DNA of 64,000 nt, from the NCBI GenBank assembly GCA_025201345.1, contig JAIXMG010000034.1, positions 248,001 through 312,000 on the forward strand. The letters are read 5' to 3'. The translations under genes and the position numbers were made by a program. Under the pieces are notes generated by a model. The model worked only from the letters and a program-made list of their open reading frames with translations, made no database searches and was not told where the DNA came from. Shown one piece after another: positions 10,268 to 21,755 of this stretch (position 1 is its first letter; each line of letters begins with the position of its first letter). The stretch comes from Thamnidium elegans. Taxonomy: Eukaryota > Mucoromycota > Mucoromycetes > Mucorales > Mucoraceae.

Positions 10268-13200
10268 GACCTGTTATAAATATATTTGCATAAGCTGTAG
10301 CAAAAGGAAGACATCCTGCACAGATACTAGCAATAAGTAGAGGTGCAATTAATTTTGTAAAGCTAGTTTTAATATCCATTTTGCCTATACCCTGACGGAA
10401 TATCTACATATACGTAACTTAGTATGTGTATAAAAAATAAAATAAAATAAACCTTACATCATCAATCATATCCTTTGCAGGACCAGGGGGGGCATATTGA
10501 ATAAACCTATAACATACAAGCATACATGAAAGACCTTGTGACCACACTGGTACAAGCTTAATAGTAACAGGTTCTTTTCCAACAGACGTTAACGGAAACG
10601 AAATATATAATTTAAACAGTATACCAAATACAAGTGGGAGTACGATCGCAAACCAAGTAATAAACCAGCCCCAATGAAGTGTACGACGCGACCATTTCTT
10701 CAAATGACTTCTGGACCGTCTAATACGTTGTATCCAAGTAGGTCTAGCCCAAATATCGCATATGGTTTTGTATACTACCACAATTGAATAACCGATATAG
10801 AACAAGACAGAGATACCAAGTATAAATGAATAAAGGTCATGAACTTCAGTTTCAATCATCATTGCTTCTTTAAAAAAAAGTCGTCCAAGAACAACCGGAA
10901 ACAGAGTCATATAACAGAATGCAGTTGTAGAAGAAAGCCACATAATCACTGCAAAGAGTACAAGTCGACGGATAAGATGTGGAGGACTATAGACAATGGC
11001 AGTATTGGTATCATTACCACCAGGGGCATTAGCAGCAGGATGTCCTAATATTCTTTCAGTTTCATCAATGGGTTCCAAGGTGTCAGGGTAAACTGGTACC
11101 AGCATACGACGATTTCCAACAATTGGTACATTATCATGACCAGGTACGCGTAACAATTGTCCAGTCCAAATATAAGATACCTCATCACCAAATAAACTTT
11201 CTTGTGTTCCTGCTCTAGGAACCCGTTCAGGTTCTATACGACGAATCCAAGCCCACCAAGTATGATACACCAGAGTACCTTCTTCTCTCGACTTTCTCTT
11301 TCCAAACATAAACGAAGTCAATCTTAATTTACGACAGACAAATCGTAACCATTTTACAGAGATAGATAATAACAATGAAGTTGGTTTAAAGTTCTTGATG
11401 AATGCTGGTACAGCTACTTGCAACATAATGATATCAACTGGTATAACGGAAATAGGGTCTCTAGTTACAGTTAAATTGCTTTTTTAGATTTTAGTATAGA
11501 CATGTCAAAAAAACACTAACAAAAAAAAGGGGATACGTACGATAAATTCCATCTTAAAGGTAAAATACCAGCTCCGATTGATTTAATGCATTGTATAACG
11601 CCCGCAATGCCAACAAGAATAATCAGGATATAAATAAATGCACTTGCACCGATTTTTTTCAATTGGGTTAAAGCGGGACGTTCAGCAATTTCACGAACAG
11701 GATGAAACTGAGGGTCTCCAGGATCTCTAATAAACCACATAACACCAGATCGTAAGATATCACGACATACGGTAACAAGTAAAGTGAACAAGAACATAAA
11801 CAAAGTACCAATCGTCCAATGTAAAAAGATAAAGATAATAGGGTGTGTCATCAAGAATTGTCCACGACTTAAAAACGTTGCTTCTTTAAACAGTGGTATT
11901 GTTGAAACATTAATAACAAATCCACATACAATAGGGAACAAGATCAATTCTAAGAATAAAAAGAATCCAACTTTTAAAACAATACATTGATGACGAAAAG
12001 CTTCTTGTGCCGTGAGCCCAAATAATGCAGTCGTTAAATTATCTCGGGTATCACCAGAGAGGTACCAAGTACTAACAGAAATAACAACCACGTATCCAAT
12101 AGCAATACAAGCCAGGCGATCAATCACCGTTTGCCCTGTAGCGAACTGTTGGTACCGGTTAAGTGCATGTTCCATTAAAGGTTCAGTTTCGTTGATAAAT
12201 CTTGCTATATGTTGAATACTTTGATCAAGTACATTTTCAGTAACATTATGATTTGTTGCAATTGTATCTGGCAAACTTGGATCAACAAACAGCAGTAAAT
12301 AGTCTTTAACATACGTAAACATATGTGCCACTTTATCAAACAGTGCGGTAGACTCCAAAAGAGGTTGAATACACGAGTGATACAAGTTACAAATAAAAGG
12401 CCATATATAATCAGGCCAAACCAAGAACAGAAAATCGATTAAAGGGTCAGTAATCATTCGGACTAATTCCAATGGTATACGAATCAGATCGAAAGTATCT
12501 GTCATAATAAATAACATGCCAATTAAATAAGGTATCCAAACAGTGACACCAAGTATCAAGGCAATCAATAATCCCATCAAGGTTGAATTTTGTACAAGTG
12601 ATACAAGATTACCATCCATTCCAATTGCTTCCAGTATACCCTCAAATTCTTCAACATTTTCTTCTCCGACATTTTCTTCTTCGGCGATGGGCTCTACTAC
12701 AAGAGGCTCGATAGCTACAGGCAGTTCAATTTCTTCAATAATAGGCCTGATTGGCATATTTGCCTCAGCATGTCTCATACGAGGAGCAAAAGGCGGTGTT
12801 CCAGGATACACCGGAGTTTGAGGATTAAATGGCGGTGGCAAAGGTCTTAACATGGTTGTATCAATCGCTGGTTCCATGCTAACAGCTCTTCGAAAATGAT
12901 ATTCGTCCCGATCAAATACATCCTCTTGCTCATCATAAGTAGCAGAAGCTCTATAAACACCAAAATTGGGTGGCATAGACGCAGCTCTTACTCTTTCATT
13001 TGGTACAGGCAACTCAAATTGAGTCAAGTTTGTTGCTTGATCAGCATGTCCTCTGTTTAAATCAGCATAGATGTGAGGTTGTTCGTTATCTTCCTCTCCC
13101 CAATCTCCATCAAATAAATCATCGAATCTGGGACTAGGTGGATCAGGTTGAATGAGCTCTTCTTGGAATGCAGGTTCAAATACTTGCGGTTCATCGTCAA

Positions 13201-14290
13201 GTGGTAATACTTCCATTGGTATATTTTGTATAATCCATTCCTTTAATAAAAACACTGATATGAAAAAAACTACTACAATAGATGTAATAATTTGTCCTTC
13301 AAAGCAATCTGAAAAAAAAGCGCTACATAAAAAATTAACGTTAAAAAAAGGTTCAGTTTTAAAAATGAAATAATCTTCTTACTGCATGGAAAAGCGGGAC
13401 TTATATTCTTGTATCCAGTTAGCAGTGACTGTGTCGTTATCAGATAATGCAGTAAAGAAAATGGAGGTAAGATTTAAAGTACTTGTATTTAATCCAAGTT
13501 GATGCTTCACTTCTTGTAATTTAAATAAACGAACCGATACATGATCACCTATAAAGAAATAAAGTCTCCAAATCCAAACTGTGATATAAGGTAATATAAT
13601 TAACCAAATGAAACCAACAAATGTTGCTCGAAGCGCGAAAAGTAGACCTGATATTATTTTTTTATTGAATTGTTGAAATATCAGTGATGGTGGTATCACT
13701 TCTGGCATATCTGATCGATAAACTAATTTGATTTTGTAAGCAAATAACTAAGTGTATAAATTATTTATTTGTTACCTGGTGTAAATGTAAAAGGATGCTT
13801 ACATAGTTCACAATTTCTAAACAAAGATAAAAAGGTTATTGTTATCAATTGTAATATATATATATATGCCCAACTATAATATATGTACATACGTTGTTTG
13901 ACTATGACTCAACCACTCTATTAAACTATCAAAAAATAAAAGGTCAATATATTTTGTAAGAATATATATTACACGCCATCTTACCACTCTTGGTGAATAT
14001 GTCTAATACTACCAGAGCATTTGCAAGGATGAAATAAAGGTTGCTCCTGTGTGCTTTCTGAATGGCACACTCTGCATATATCTACTAATGTTGTTATTAG
14101 CGATACGTAAAAAAAAGTTCTTGTTGTATTCATTATACTTTACCTTCGTCGTCCATATGTTAAAATATACAGCGAGTATGTAAAAAAAAAAAAAAGGAAA
14201 AAAAAAAGCGTAACATAATAATTTACTGTACAAAGAAAAAAAAGGGATGACCTCAACGGTATAATCCGGACCGGAACTCTGCCCGTGCAT
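10013..14290 (-). CDS. DOA10: DOA10/SSM4 (MARCH6-like) ER ubiquitin ligase
   Basis: Minus strand; well-supported exons are 14081-13985, 13925-13893, 13816-13776, 13710-13383, 13322-11541, 11460-10458, 10403-10271 and 10191-10013, all GT-AG and in phase, giving about 1,200 aa. The N-terminus holds an RING-CH (C4HC3) domain: [24 protein letters not shown], then NCELCKH. The rest is a multi-spanning membrane protein with a TEB4/Doa10-type C-terminus ([15 protein letters not shown]). It acts in the ER and inner nuclear membrane with Ubc6/Ubc7 and Cdc48 to ubiquitinate misfolded and short-lived proteins (ERAD-C). The first exon is uncertain: a short ATG-initiated stretch at 14287-14249 lies before a roughly 170-nt intron but no donor gave a clean phase. 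An acidic, Pro-rich cytosolic loop lies near 12650-13200. A broken 5' copy lies just beyond its 3' end. Confidence 0.93.
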
Positions 14291-14589
14291 TTTACACGAC
14301 CTGCTACTTTAAATAGAAACTAATATCGCCTAGTATGTGTACTGTAACTGTTTGAAAGAGTCTATTTGAGTACAATAGTTCCACTATCAATTTGAAAAAA
14401 ATTACAGAAAATAAGAAAATAACTTGGCAGATGCTTAGCATATCTTTTTTGGATGAAGCGAAAATAAACATTTTCTTCCTTAAAAATGGAAACTATTAGA
14501 AGAAATTAAGGTTGAAATAATCAGTTAGTACATTTGTTTATAAACTTAAAAAATTATATAACTTGCACTGTACAGACGTATGAAGGAGT

Positions 14590-15890
14590 CATATAAATCA
14601 TAGGGGATATTGTTCGCTGGTTGTATTTTGACGCTTAAAAGCATCAAGACGCTGATTGTTGTTCGTTGCTGCAAATAAGAAAAATTCTAAAATGTTGTAC
14701 GCCGCTATTAAACCACGATTCCGTGCGGTATTGCGAGTGGTTTGTTGACGCTTTAATATTTTCTTGAAAGTTTGCAGGCTGCTTTTCTTTAAAAAGAAAA
14801 GAAATCGAATACCCATCGGTATACACAACGTTTTTATATACAAGTTAATTAGATCAAATGCTCTTATGTATTAATAAAACTGAATTATCATACTTGAATT
14901 TTTTTCTATCCTCTGAAAGTTTTTCTTGTTTACAAAAACTGATTTTAGAAAAATAGAAAAGCTTATAGTAGAAGTCATAGAGATCTGATTCGTTTTTAAT
15001 ACCTTCCTTATAACCTTCAATACCTGATTGCTTTATTAATCTCCAGAAAGCTTGAGCATCAATCTGTATTGGTTTCATGACAAACATATATATTGGTAAA
15101 ATTGTAACCGCACCGATCGGTATATTTGGCAGGGGTGAATGTTTTATCTTGAATTCTAGATTGAACACTTGCTAATTTGGAGAGAACCGGTAAATGCGTC
15201 TCAAGTTTTTTTTTTTTAGCTTTTTCCCAAGTACTATGGGAAGTTTTGCGTTTATACTATTCAGTATTTGCTCCTGTAAAGACCATAAGCATTGTCTATT
15301 GAGCATAATAGCGAACAGTAACTCTTTTAACTTTCTGTATACGTATGATTTACTCGCAACGGAAAGAAGCGTTCCTTCCATAGTATAAACCTTTTTACTT
15401 ACTTCTTTTTGTAAATAGAACAACCGTTTAAAAAATTGGTGTGGCTGCGAGTACAAACTCTCTGGGTTGTTACTCATGGTTTGATAGCTTGATTATAATT
15501 CATTTAACTTTCGTACAATTTCTTCTAAATGTTGGCTTTTTTCTATGGATGACGGCCAGACAGACTGCTGGTTCAGTTTTAAGGTATGCATATAATGAGT
15601 AAGCAATTTTCTTTTCACGACTGATAGACCATTGCAAAGAAATGGGGAGGATTTGTCCGACAATGCTTCTAAAAAAACGAGTTGTTCTTCTTTCATGGTT
15701 TTCACATACATGATTACATACAAGTGTTTCGTATTGTTTACAAAATATAGACAATAGAGACGAATATCCAGTACTTTTAAGTGACTGTAACATGATTTTA
15801 ACAAACTCACGCTCATTACAAAATTCAACAAATGCATCTTGGGTATATGTAGGGGGGTTTTTTTTACCATTCCCTGTTATAGGCGTAAAT
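14590..15890 (-). pseudogene. Decayed multi-frame ORF block, possibly TnpB/Fanzor-like
   Basis: Four successive minus-strand open frames (15870-15493, 15477-15172, 15168-14854, 14843-14598) lie head to tail in shifting frames over 1.3 kb, as expected for one eroded coding sequence. Composition is Lys/Leu/Ser-rich. Near the C-terminus a segment RNRGLIAAYNIL resembles the NRDxxAAxNI motif that closes the RuvC domain of TnpB/Fanzor nucleases, with the Asp replaced by Gly. That is a weak single-motif resemblance, so the family call is inference only. The block may instead be another unknown transposon protein. Confidence 0.3.
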
Positions 15891-16301
15891 GCTTAGTATC
15901 CTGTAACGTTTGACGTTTGGTCCCGGGCTTTTAACTAAAGCCCAGAATTGCTCATAAACTAGTACGAATAGAGCGCATTTTATTTGTGATAAGATAAAAC
16001 CCTTTGAAATTCCTGTACTTGTTCATAATATCCAGCATGTCATTAATAATCTTTTTATTTTATGAGAATCTGCGAAAAATAGTTTTTTTACGCTCCTTAA
16101 TTTTTTCACTAAACCTCAAATTGGCAGTAATTTAAAAAAGCGTTTTTTTTTTTTGGGTGTAAAAATATATATATTTTTTTTTGGGGAAGTTTTTTTTCAC
16201 TCACTTTCGCTCACCTTCTCTCTTTCTTACCCTTTTAAATAAGCTTTTTTTTTTTTTAAGAAAAAAAAAAAAAAACTTGACATTTTAGCCTTGTTTTTTA
16301 T
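15891..16301. other. Intergenic, poly-T rich promoter region
   Basis: Upstream of the AVT-type transporter; contains several T and A homopolymers and a CT-rich stretch at about 16200-16230, typical of fungal promoters. No gene is seen. Confidence 0.5.
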
Positions 16302-18499
16302 ATGTATAATATGGAACGGTCAGTTACGATTGATTTACCAGTGGAACAAGTAGCCAAAGTAGTTAAACGCCATCTCGTTTATCATCCCGCATCTTCTTCT
16401 TTAATCCCCCCACGCCCTTCTCGTAAACAACGTCAACAGCGTAAACAGCAACAGCAACAACAACAAAAGCAACAGGAACAACAAAATACTGTACCAGTAA
16501 ACTCTTCATCCTCTTATAACTCACATCACTTACTACCGGGAGGATCTATATTGGACGAGATATATAAATGGACTGCTGAAGTAGAACACAAACAACATAA
16601 AAGAAACAGAACCCAATCCATTTCTTTGCCTGCTATTCGTGAACCTACCATCGATAACTCTTTACAGTCTTTAAAGCAACCCGGAGGTTTCCGACGTCAT
16701 TATGTTGTTAGTAAGGCTGCGAAACAAGGCAAGAAACCCCCTAATTTTGTTACTAGTAGTTTTGTTGAATTCTTATGTTTGTACGGTCATTTTGGTGGTG
16801 AAAACTTGAGTGACGCTGAATCCTCCTCTTCTGATGAAGACGATTCTTCTATTGATAATACATCAGATGAAGAAGACAGTAGTGAACCTGAAGATGCGCC
16901 TGAAGGTAGTATTAATGCTTATCGTGGTCCTCCGTTAAATAATGCTTCATATGTATCATATGGTACTACAAATGATCAACAATTATTACCCTTACCAACC
17001 ACTTCTTCAAAGAAACCTCTTGTACCATTACAGTATAAGCAATTACAAGTGAGAGAAACTCAACCTTTACTATCAAGATCTCGTCCAGGTCAAACCCTTC
17101 AAGGAAAAGCAACTCCAGGAAAAGCCATGTTTTTACTATTAAAATCTTTTGTTACCACAGGGATTATGTTTTTACCTAAAGCGTAAGTAATTATATATAT
17201 ATGTGTGCACATATGTATATTATAATGTTGAAGTTAAAATAATATATAGCTTCTATAATGGCGGTATCATCTTTTCTATTTTTGCTATTATTGCTTGGGC
17301 ATTAATATCACTATGGTCTTTTTTATTGCTAGTTCAAACACGTTTAGCAGTACCAGCCAGTTTTGGAGATATGGGTGGAGTTTTATATGGATCACGTATG
17401 AGAATTGCAGTATTAGTAGCCATCACATTGTCACAAATCGGATTCGTATGCGCCTACATGATATTTGTAGCAGAGAATTTACAATCACTTGTACTTACAT
17501 TCTCCAAATGCAGAGTTTCTATTCCAATGCACTTGCTAATTTTAGCACAAAGTTTTGCTTTTATTCCATTAGCAATGATTCGTAAAATTCAACGTTTATC
17601 AGTATTTGCATTAATTGCAGATGTATTTATTGTGATTGGATTGATTTATTTATTCTATTATGATATAAAAGAATTAGCTACTGTGGGTATGGTACATGTT
17701 GAAATGTGGAACCCTCATCATTTCCCATTATTTCTTGGTACAGCTGCTTTCACATTTGAAGGTATTGGATTAGGTAAGTCACAGTCATATATTTATATTA
17801 TATATATACTTACCCTTCTAATTATAGTAATTCCTATTACGGAATCAATGAAGGATCCTAAAAAGTTTCCATTTGTATTAACAAGAGCTCTTACTGTAAT
17901 TACGTGTCTGTTTATTACCATGGGAACATTATCTTACATGACATTTGGTGAAAACGTTGAAACGATTATTTTATTGAATTTACCAAGTAAAGATCCAATG
18001 GTATCTTCTATTCAAACATTATATTCTCTAGCTATTTGTTTATCAATTCCTTTACAACTATTTCCTGCTATTCGTATTATGGAAAATGGTTTATTTACTA
18101 CCAAATCAGGAAAGAACAATGCTATTGTCAAGTGGCAGAAAAATGTATTCCGCGTATTTGTTGTTTTCTTGTGTGCAGGTATTGGCATTGTAGGTTCCAA
18201 AGATAAATTGGATAAATTCGTTTCCTTAGTAGGTGCTTTGTTTTGTATCCCTCTTTGCTTTATTTTCCCCCCCTTGTTTCATTTGAAGGCTTTGGAATTA
18301 CCCATCACCAGACGATTAGCTAATTTTGCTCTCATTACATTTGGCGTTGTTTGGTAAAATTAATTTTAATACACATATATAATACACATATTAACTCTTT
18401 TTTTCTAGTATGATATTCGTTACTTTCTCAACTCTAAGTCAATGGAACTCTGGTGAACCAACTGATCCAGTAAAGCAATGTATTGTTCACAGAACTTAA
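16302..18499 (+). CDS. Vacuolar amino-acid transporter, AVT3/AVT4-like (AAAP family)
   Basis: About 673 aa from exons 16302-17182, 17250-17773, 17828-18353 and 18409-18499. An ATG at 16302 or 16311 may start. The long N-terminal region (residues 1 to about 265) is hydrophilic, with a Gln-rich stretch (near 16430-16490) and an acidic Ser/Asp/Glu block (about 16820-16910), as in fungal Avt3/Avt4. The membrane part starts with KAMFLLLKSFVTTGIMFLPKAFYNGG and shows about eleven hydrophobic segments; FEGIGLVIPITESM is typical of SLC36/AVT transporters. Yeast Avt3/Avt4 export neutral and basic amino acids from the vacuole; that role is inferred from family. It lies convergent to the D-amino-acid oxidase pair. 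Confidence 0.9.
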
Positions 18500-18805
18500 A
18501 ATATACCACTATATTTCGTATTATATACCACTCTGATCAAATAGTAATCGTCACTTTTTACAACAAAAACAATTATGCATATGATATAGCATTTTTGAAT
18601 TAAGAAACTTGATAATAAAAATTTAACCAAACAACTTCAAATTTTAAATATAAGTTACTTAAATATAAGTTACTTAAATATAAGTTACTTAAATATAAGT
18701 TACATAAATATAAGTTACTTAAATATACAACTAAATGAATGTTAAATTTTATTTATGTTTGTTAAAAAAGCAGGAATGATTGTTTCAGAAATAGTTGAAA
18801 ATATT
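18500..18805. other. Intergenic between convergent genes with minisatellite
   Basis: Shared 3' flanks of the transporter and DAAO gene 1. Apart from the 15-bp tandem repeat at 18646-18726 nothing is seen. Confidence 0.6.
18646..18726. repeat. 15-bp tandem repeat, five copies
   Basis: The unit AAATATAAGTTACTT occurs five times in perfect register (18646-18720; the fourth copy has one change) followed by a partial sixth. It lies in the 3' intergenic space between two convergent genes. Confidence 0.95.
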
Positions 18806-20147
18806 TTATAAACGAGAAAACAACTTTCGGATTTTAAGCCTATCGTGCTTAATCAATGTATGTCCTTCTCGAACTAACTGTACTGCGTCTTGACAAGATC
18901 CCCAGCTGGATTGAAACCCTGATCCTCCGTGACCATAATTATGTACTACCAATGTCTTTTTACCCGTAGATGAAACTTATATAAAGCGTTATTATATGTG
19001 TACTTTTTTTTAAAAAATAAAACACTTACTGTGAAATTCGTTTTGTATTCTTGGCCCTCCTTTTCTGGTAGGTCTTAATCCGACAATATTTTCCAGTACA
19101 GGTAAACCATCTAGCCCCTTCACACTTAACTCAGGACAACACTTGATTGCCCTTCGTAATATATCAATTACCGTTTTATCGTTAATTTGGGAGGTACTAT
19201 AAAAAAAAAGAAACGTTAGATTGTATTCAGTAAAAAAAAAAGTAAAATTACCTCTTGTTCTCTTCTTTGGTTGTACCTAATATAACTGTACCATCCGATC
19301 TGGGAATAATATAAGTGTAACTTGATTTGGTTTCCATAGACATTGTTTGTCTTATATTAGGAGCTCTCACTAACAAATTCTGTCCACGCGTTGCAACTAG
19401 GTCTTTATCTGCAAATAATTCCTTGGATCGAACACCTGTACAGTTTACAACAATATCCACATTATTTACTACCTCTGAAATCGAATATATTGTTTTCTTT
19501 TGACATTCTCCACCCATATTTAAAAATTGTTTCAGTAACCATGGTAAATAAACAGAAGGATTAATCACCACTACAAAATAGAATTAGTAAATATATACAT
19601 GTGTGTATGTGTATATAAATGCTTACTTGTAATATAATAATATCCAAATGATATATCTTTAGGTAGTTCTGCTTGGTCAATAAATTGAAACTAGTATATT
19701 CATAAATTTCAGTACAAAACGTTCCAAGCCCCCCCCCCTGACTTACAGTAGGTACTAAATTTCTCCACCAGGGATTAAGTTGATCTTCCGTAGGCTTTTC
19801 TTGATAATAATCAAACGCAGATACAACCATAATACCAGCTTCTGCTGCATTCGATTTAGCAAGCTCCCAAAAGAATTTAAAAGAAACTGCATCATATCCT
19901 AATCAATGTAAAAAATTTGAGACATGCAAAAGAAATCACCTAAAAAAAACTTACTTTGTAACCTTAAATCTGAGTTGGGAGCCAACGTCTTCCATCTGGC
20001 TCCTGCACAGGGAGACGAGTACTGAATATTCTTATCTCCCGGGAACTCACTTGCGACGATGGTTACATCGTACCCTTTTTGTTGTAATAATAATGCCGTG
20101 GTTAATCCAATCACTCCGGCTCCAATAACGTTTATTCTTTTATTCAT
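18806..20147 (-). CDS. D-amino-acid oxidase 1, peroxisomal
   Basis: About 354 aa from six exons: 20147-19955, 19898-19747, 19690-19627, 19570-19252, 19196-19030, 18975-18806. The N-terminus has the FAD-binding Rossmann motif GAGVIGL (residues 8-14) and YSSPCAGARW. Later DAAO landmarks are PSVYLPWLL, VNCTG, a TRGQ motif, IIPRSDGTVILG, GLRPTRKGGPRI (substrate-carboxylate Arg region) and HNYGHGGSGFQSSWG. The protein ends in SRL, a canonical PTS1 peroxisomal signal, fitting a flavoenzyme that makes H2O2. It deaminates neutral or basic D-amino acids to keto acids; the exact substrate cannot be read. It is the downstream member of a tandem pair. Confidence 0.94.
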
Positions 20148-20343
20148 TTTTTTAAAAAGAAAAATATGTACAGAAAAAAGAAAAAAGGAGAAAAAAACTA
20201 CATTTAAATATTATTTATTTTTTTCCCACCCAATTCATTACTATCACAATTCTTTATAAAGACTAAACGTCATATAAATGGTTCCACTTTTTGCATTGTT
20301 ATTTTACTCATCTGGGTATTATTTTTATGTCATTGTGTAAACC

Positions 20344-21755
20344 TTAAAGATGAGACTTTGTTAAAGATAACCCTTTTTCCATCAACTCGACAGTATGTTC
20401 TGCAGACCCCCAACTAGACTGAACACCAAACCCACCGTGTCCATAAGCATGGGTAACATAAAGTGCAAAACTATGTTGTTTAGACCCTAAATATCAATTT
20501 TTTTTAGCTTTTACAGCTTCTTTTTTATCCAAACACTTACTTCTAATTTCATTTTCAAATCGAGGGCCTCCTTCTCTAAAAGGACGTAACCCAGTAGCAT
20601 GTCGAACAATTTCTAATGAACTATCAATTTCTGGGCATAAAGCTGTAGTACGCGCTAATATTGATTGGACAGTAGCATCATCAATATATGGATTACTATA
20701 TTAAACTCGTTAAAAAAATTTATCACCAATAAAAAAAAACTCACAAGTCATGTTTGTCCGCCGTTCCACCAAGAATCACTGTACCATCGGACCTTGGAAT
20801 AACATAGGTCATACATTGCGCACTAACATGAGTTATAGTTTTCTTGATATGAGGAGCATACACTACTACAGTTTGTCCTCGTGTAGGAGACATTTTATCG
20901 TCCTGAACTCCACCCAAGAACCTAGCTCCTAGCCCGGTACAATTAATCAATGCAGCATAAGGCTCTTTATTCCTAATAAAATGAAATACTTCATCAATAT
21001 GTGTAATCGATTGTTTTATTATGGTTCCGCCAAGTTTTTCAAATTGACTTCGAAGCCATTTTAAATAAACAGGCGAGTTAATTAACACTAAGAAAAAAAA
21101 ATTGTAAATTAGCTTTTTTCAGTGTCTGTGCGTCGTTTATTTTTTACCTGTTGTATATGTATGGCCTGTTTTTACTCCTTGTGGTAATCCTTCTGTCAAA
21201 AATTTAAACTAATACAAGTTCAATATTCACGTTTTTTTTTTATTTTGTGGCGATATTTTATAACTTACATCTCGAACTGTGTTTTGAAACCAAGGATCTG
21301 TAACTTCAGGTGTAGAATTATCGTCATAATAATCATAACTTGTAACCGTCATGATTCCAACTTGTTCATTTATATTGCCTTGCTTATTTCCTGCAAACCC
21401 CATAAACTTCCTATAACTTACAGCATCAAGTTCTATATAATATATATTAAGTATAAACACTAACTGAAAAAAAGAAATAAAGCGTTTACTTTGGAATAAG
21501 GGATTGTCATTCATTGCCATTGTTCTCCAATGAGCACCTAATAATAATAATAAAAACCCCATTTACTCTTTCGACATTAACAAATAAATAAATAAAAACT
21601 TACGTACCTGCAAAAGGTGAAGTATATTCAATACACATATCACCTGGTACATATTTCGCTATAATGGTAACACGTTTATACCCCTTTTGTTTTAAAACTA
21701 AAGCCGTTGTCAAGCCAATCACTCCAGCTCCAAGTACAATAATTTGTGTGTCCAT
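20344..21755 (-). CDS. D-amino-acid oxidase 2, tandem paralogue
   Basis: About 353 aa from seven exons: 21755-21608, 21537-21490, 21432-21269, 21208-21148, 21087-20745, 20695-20541, 20486-20344. It has GAGVIGLTTAL, YTSPFAGAHW, NSPVYLKWLR, INCTGLGARF, SPTRGQTVVV, YVIPRSDGTVILGG, GLRPFREGGPRFENE and HAYGHGGFGVQSSWG. The C-terminus SHL is a likely PTS1 variant. Intron positions largely match DAAO 1, with one extra intron splitting the FAGAHW region, so the two arose by tandem duplication and have since diverged considerably. It differs at the residue after the second Gly pair (GFG versus GSG), which may mark a different substrate range. Confidence 0.93.

Noticed and set aside
18646..18726. Tandem repeat considered as a CRISPR-like array
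   Set aside because: Units are 15 bp with no spacers in a eukaryotic genome; it is a simple minisatellite.
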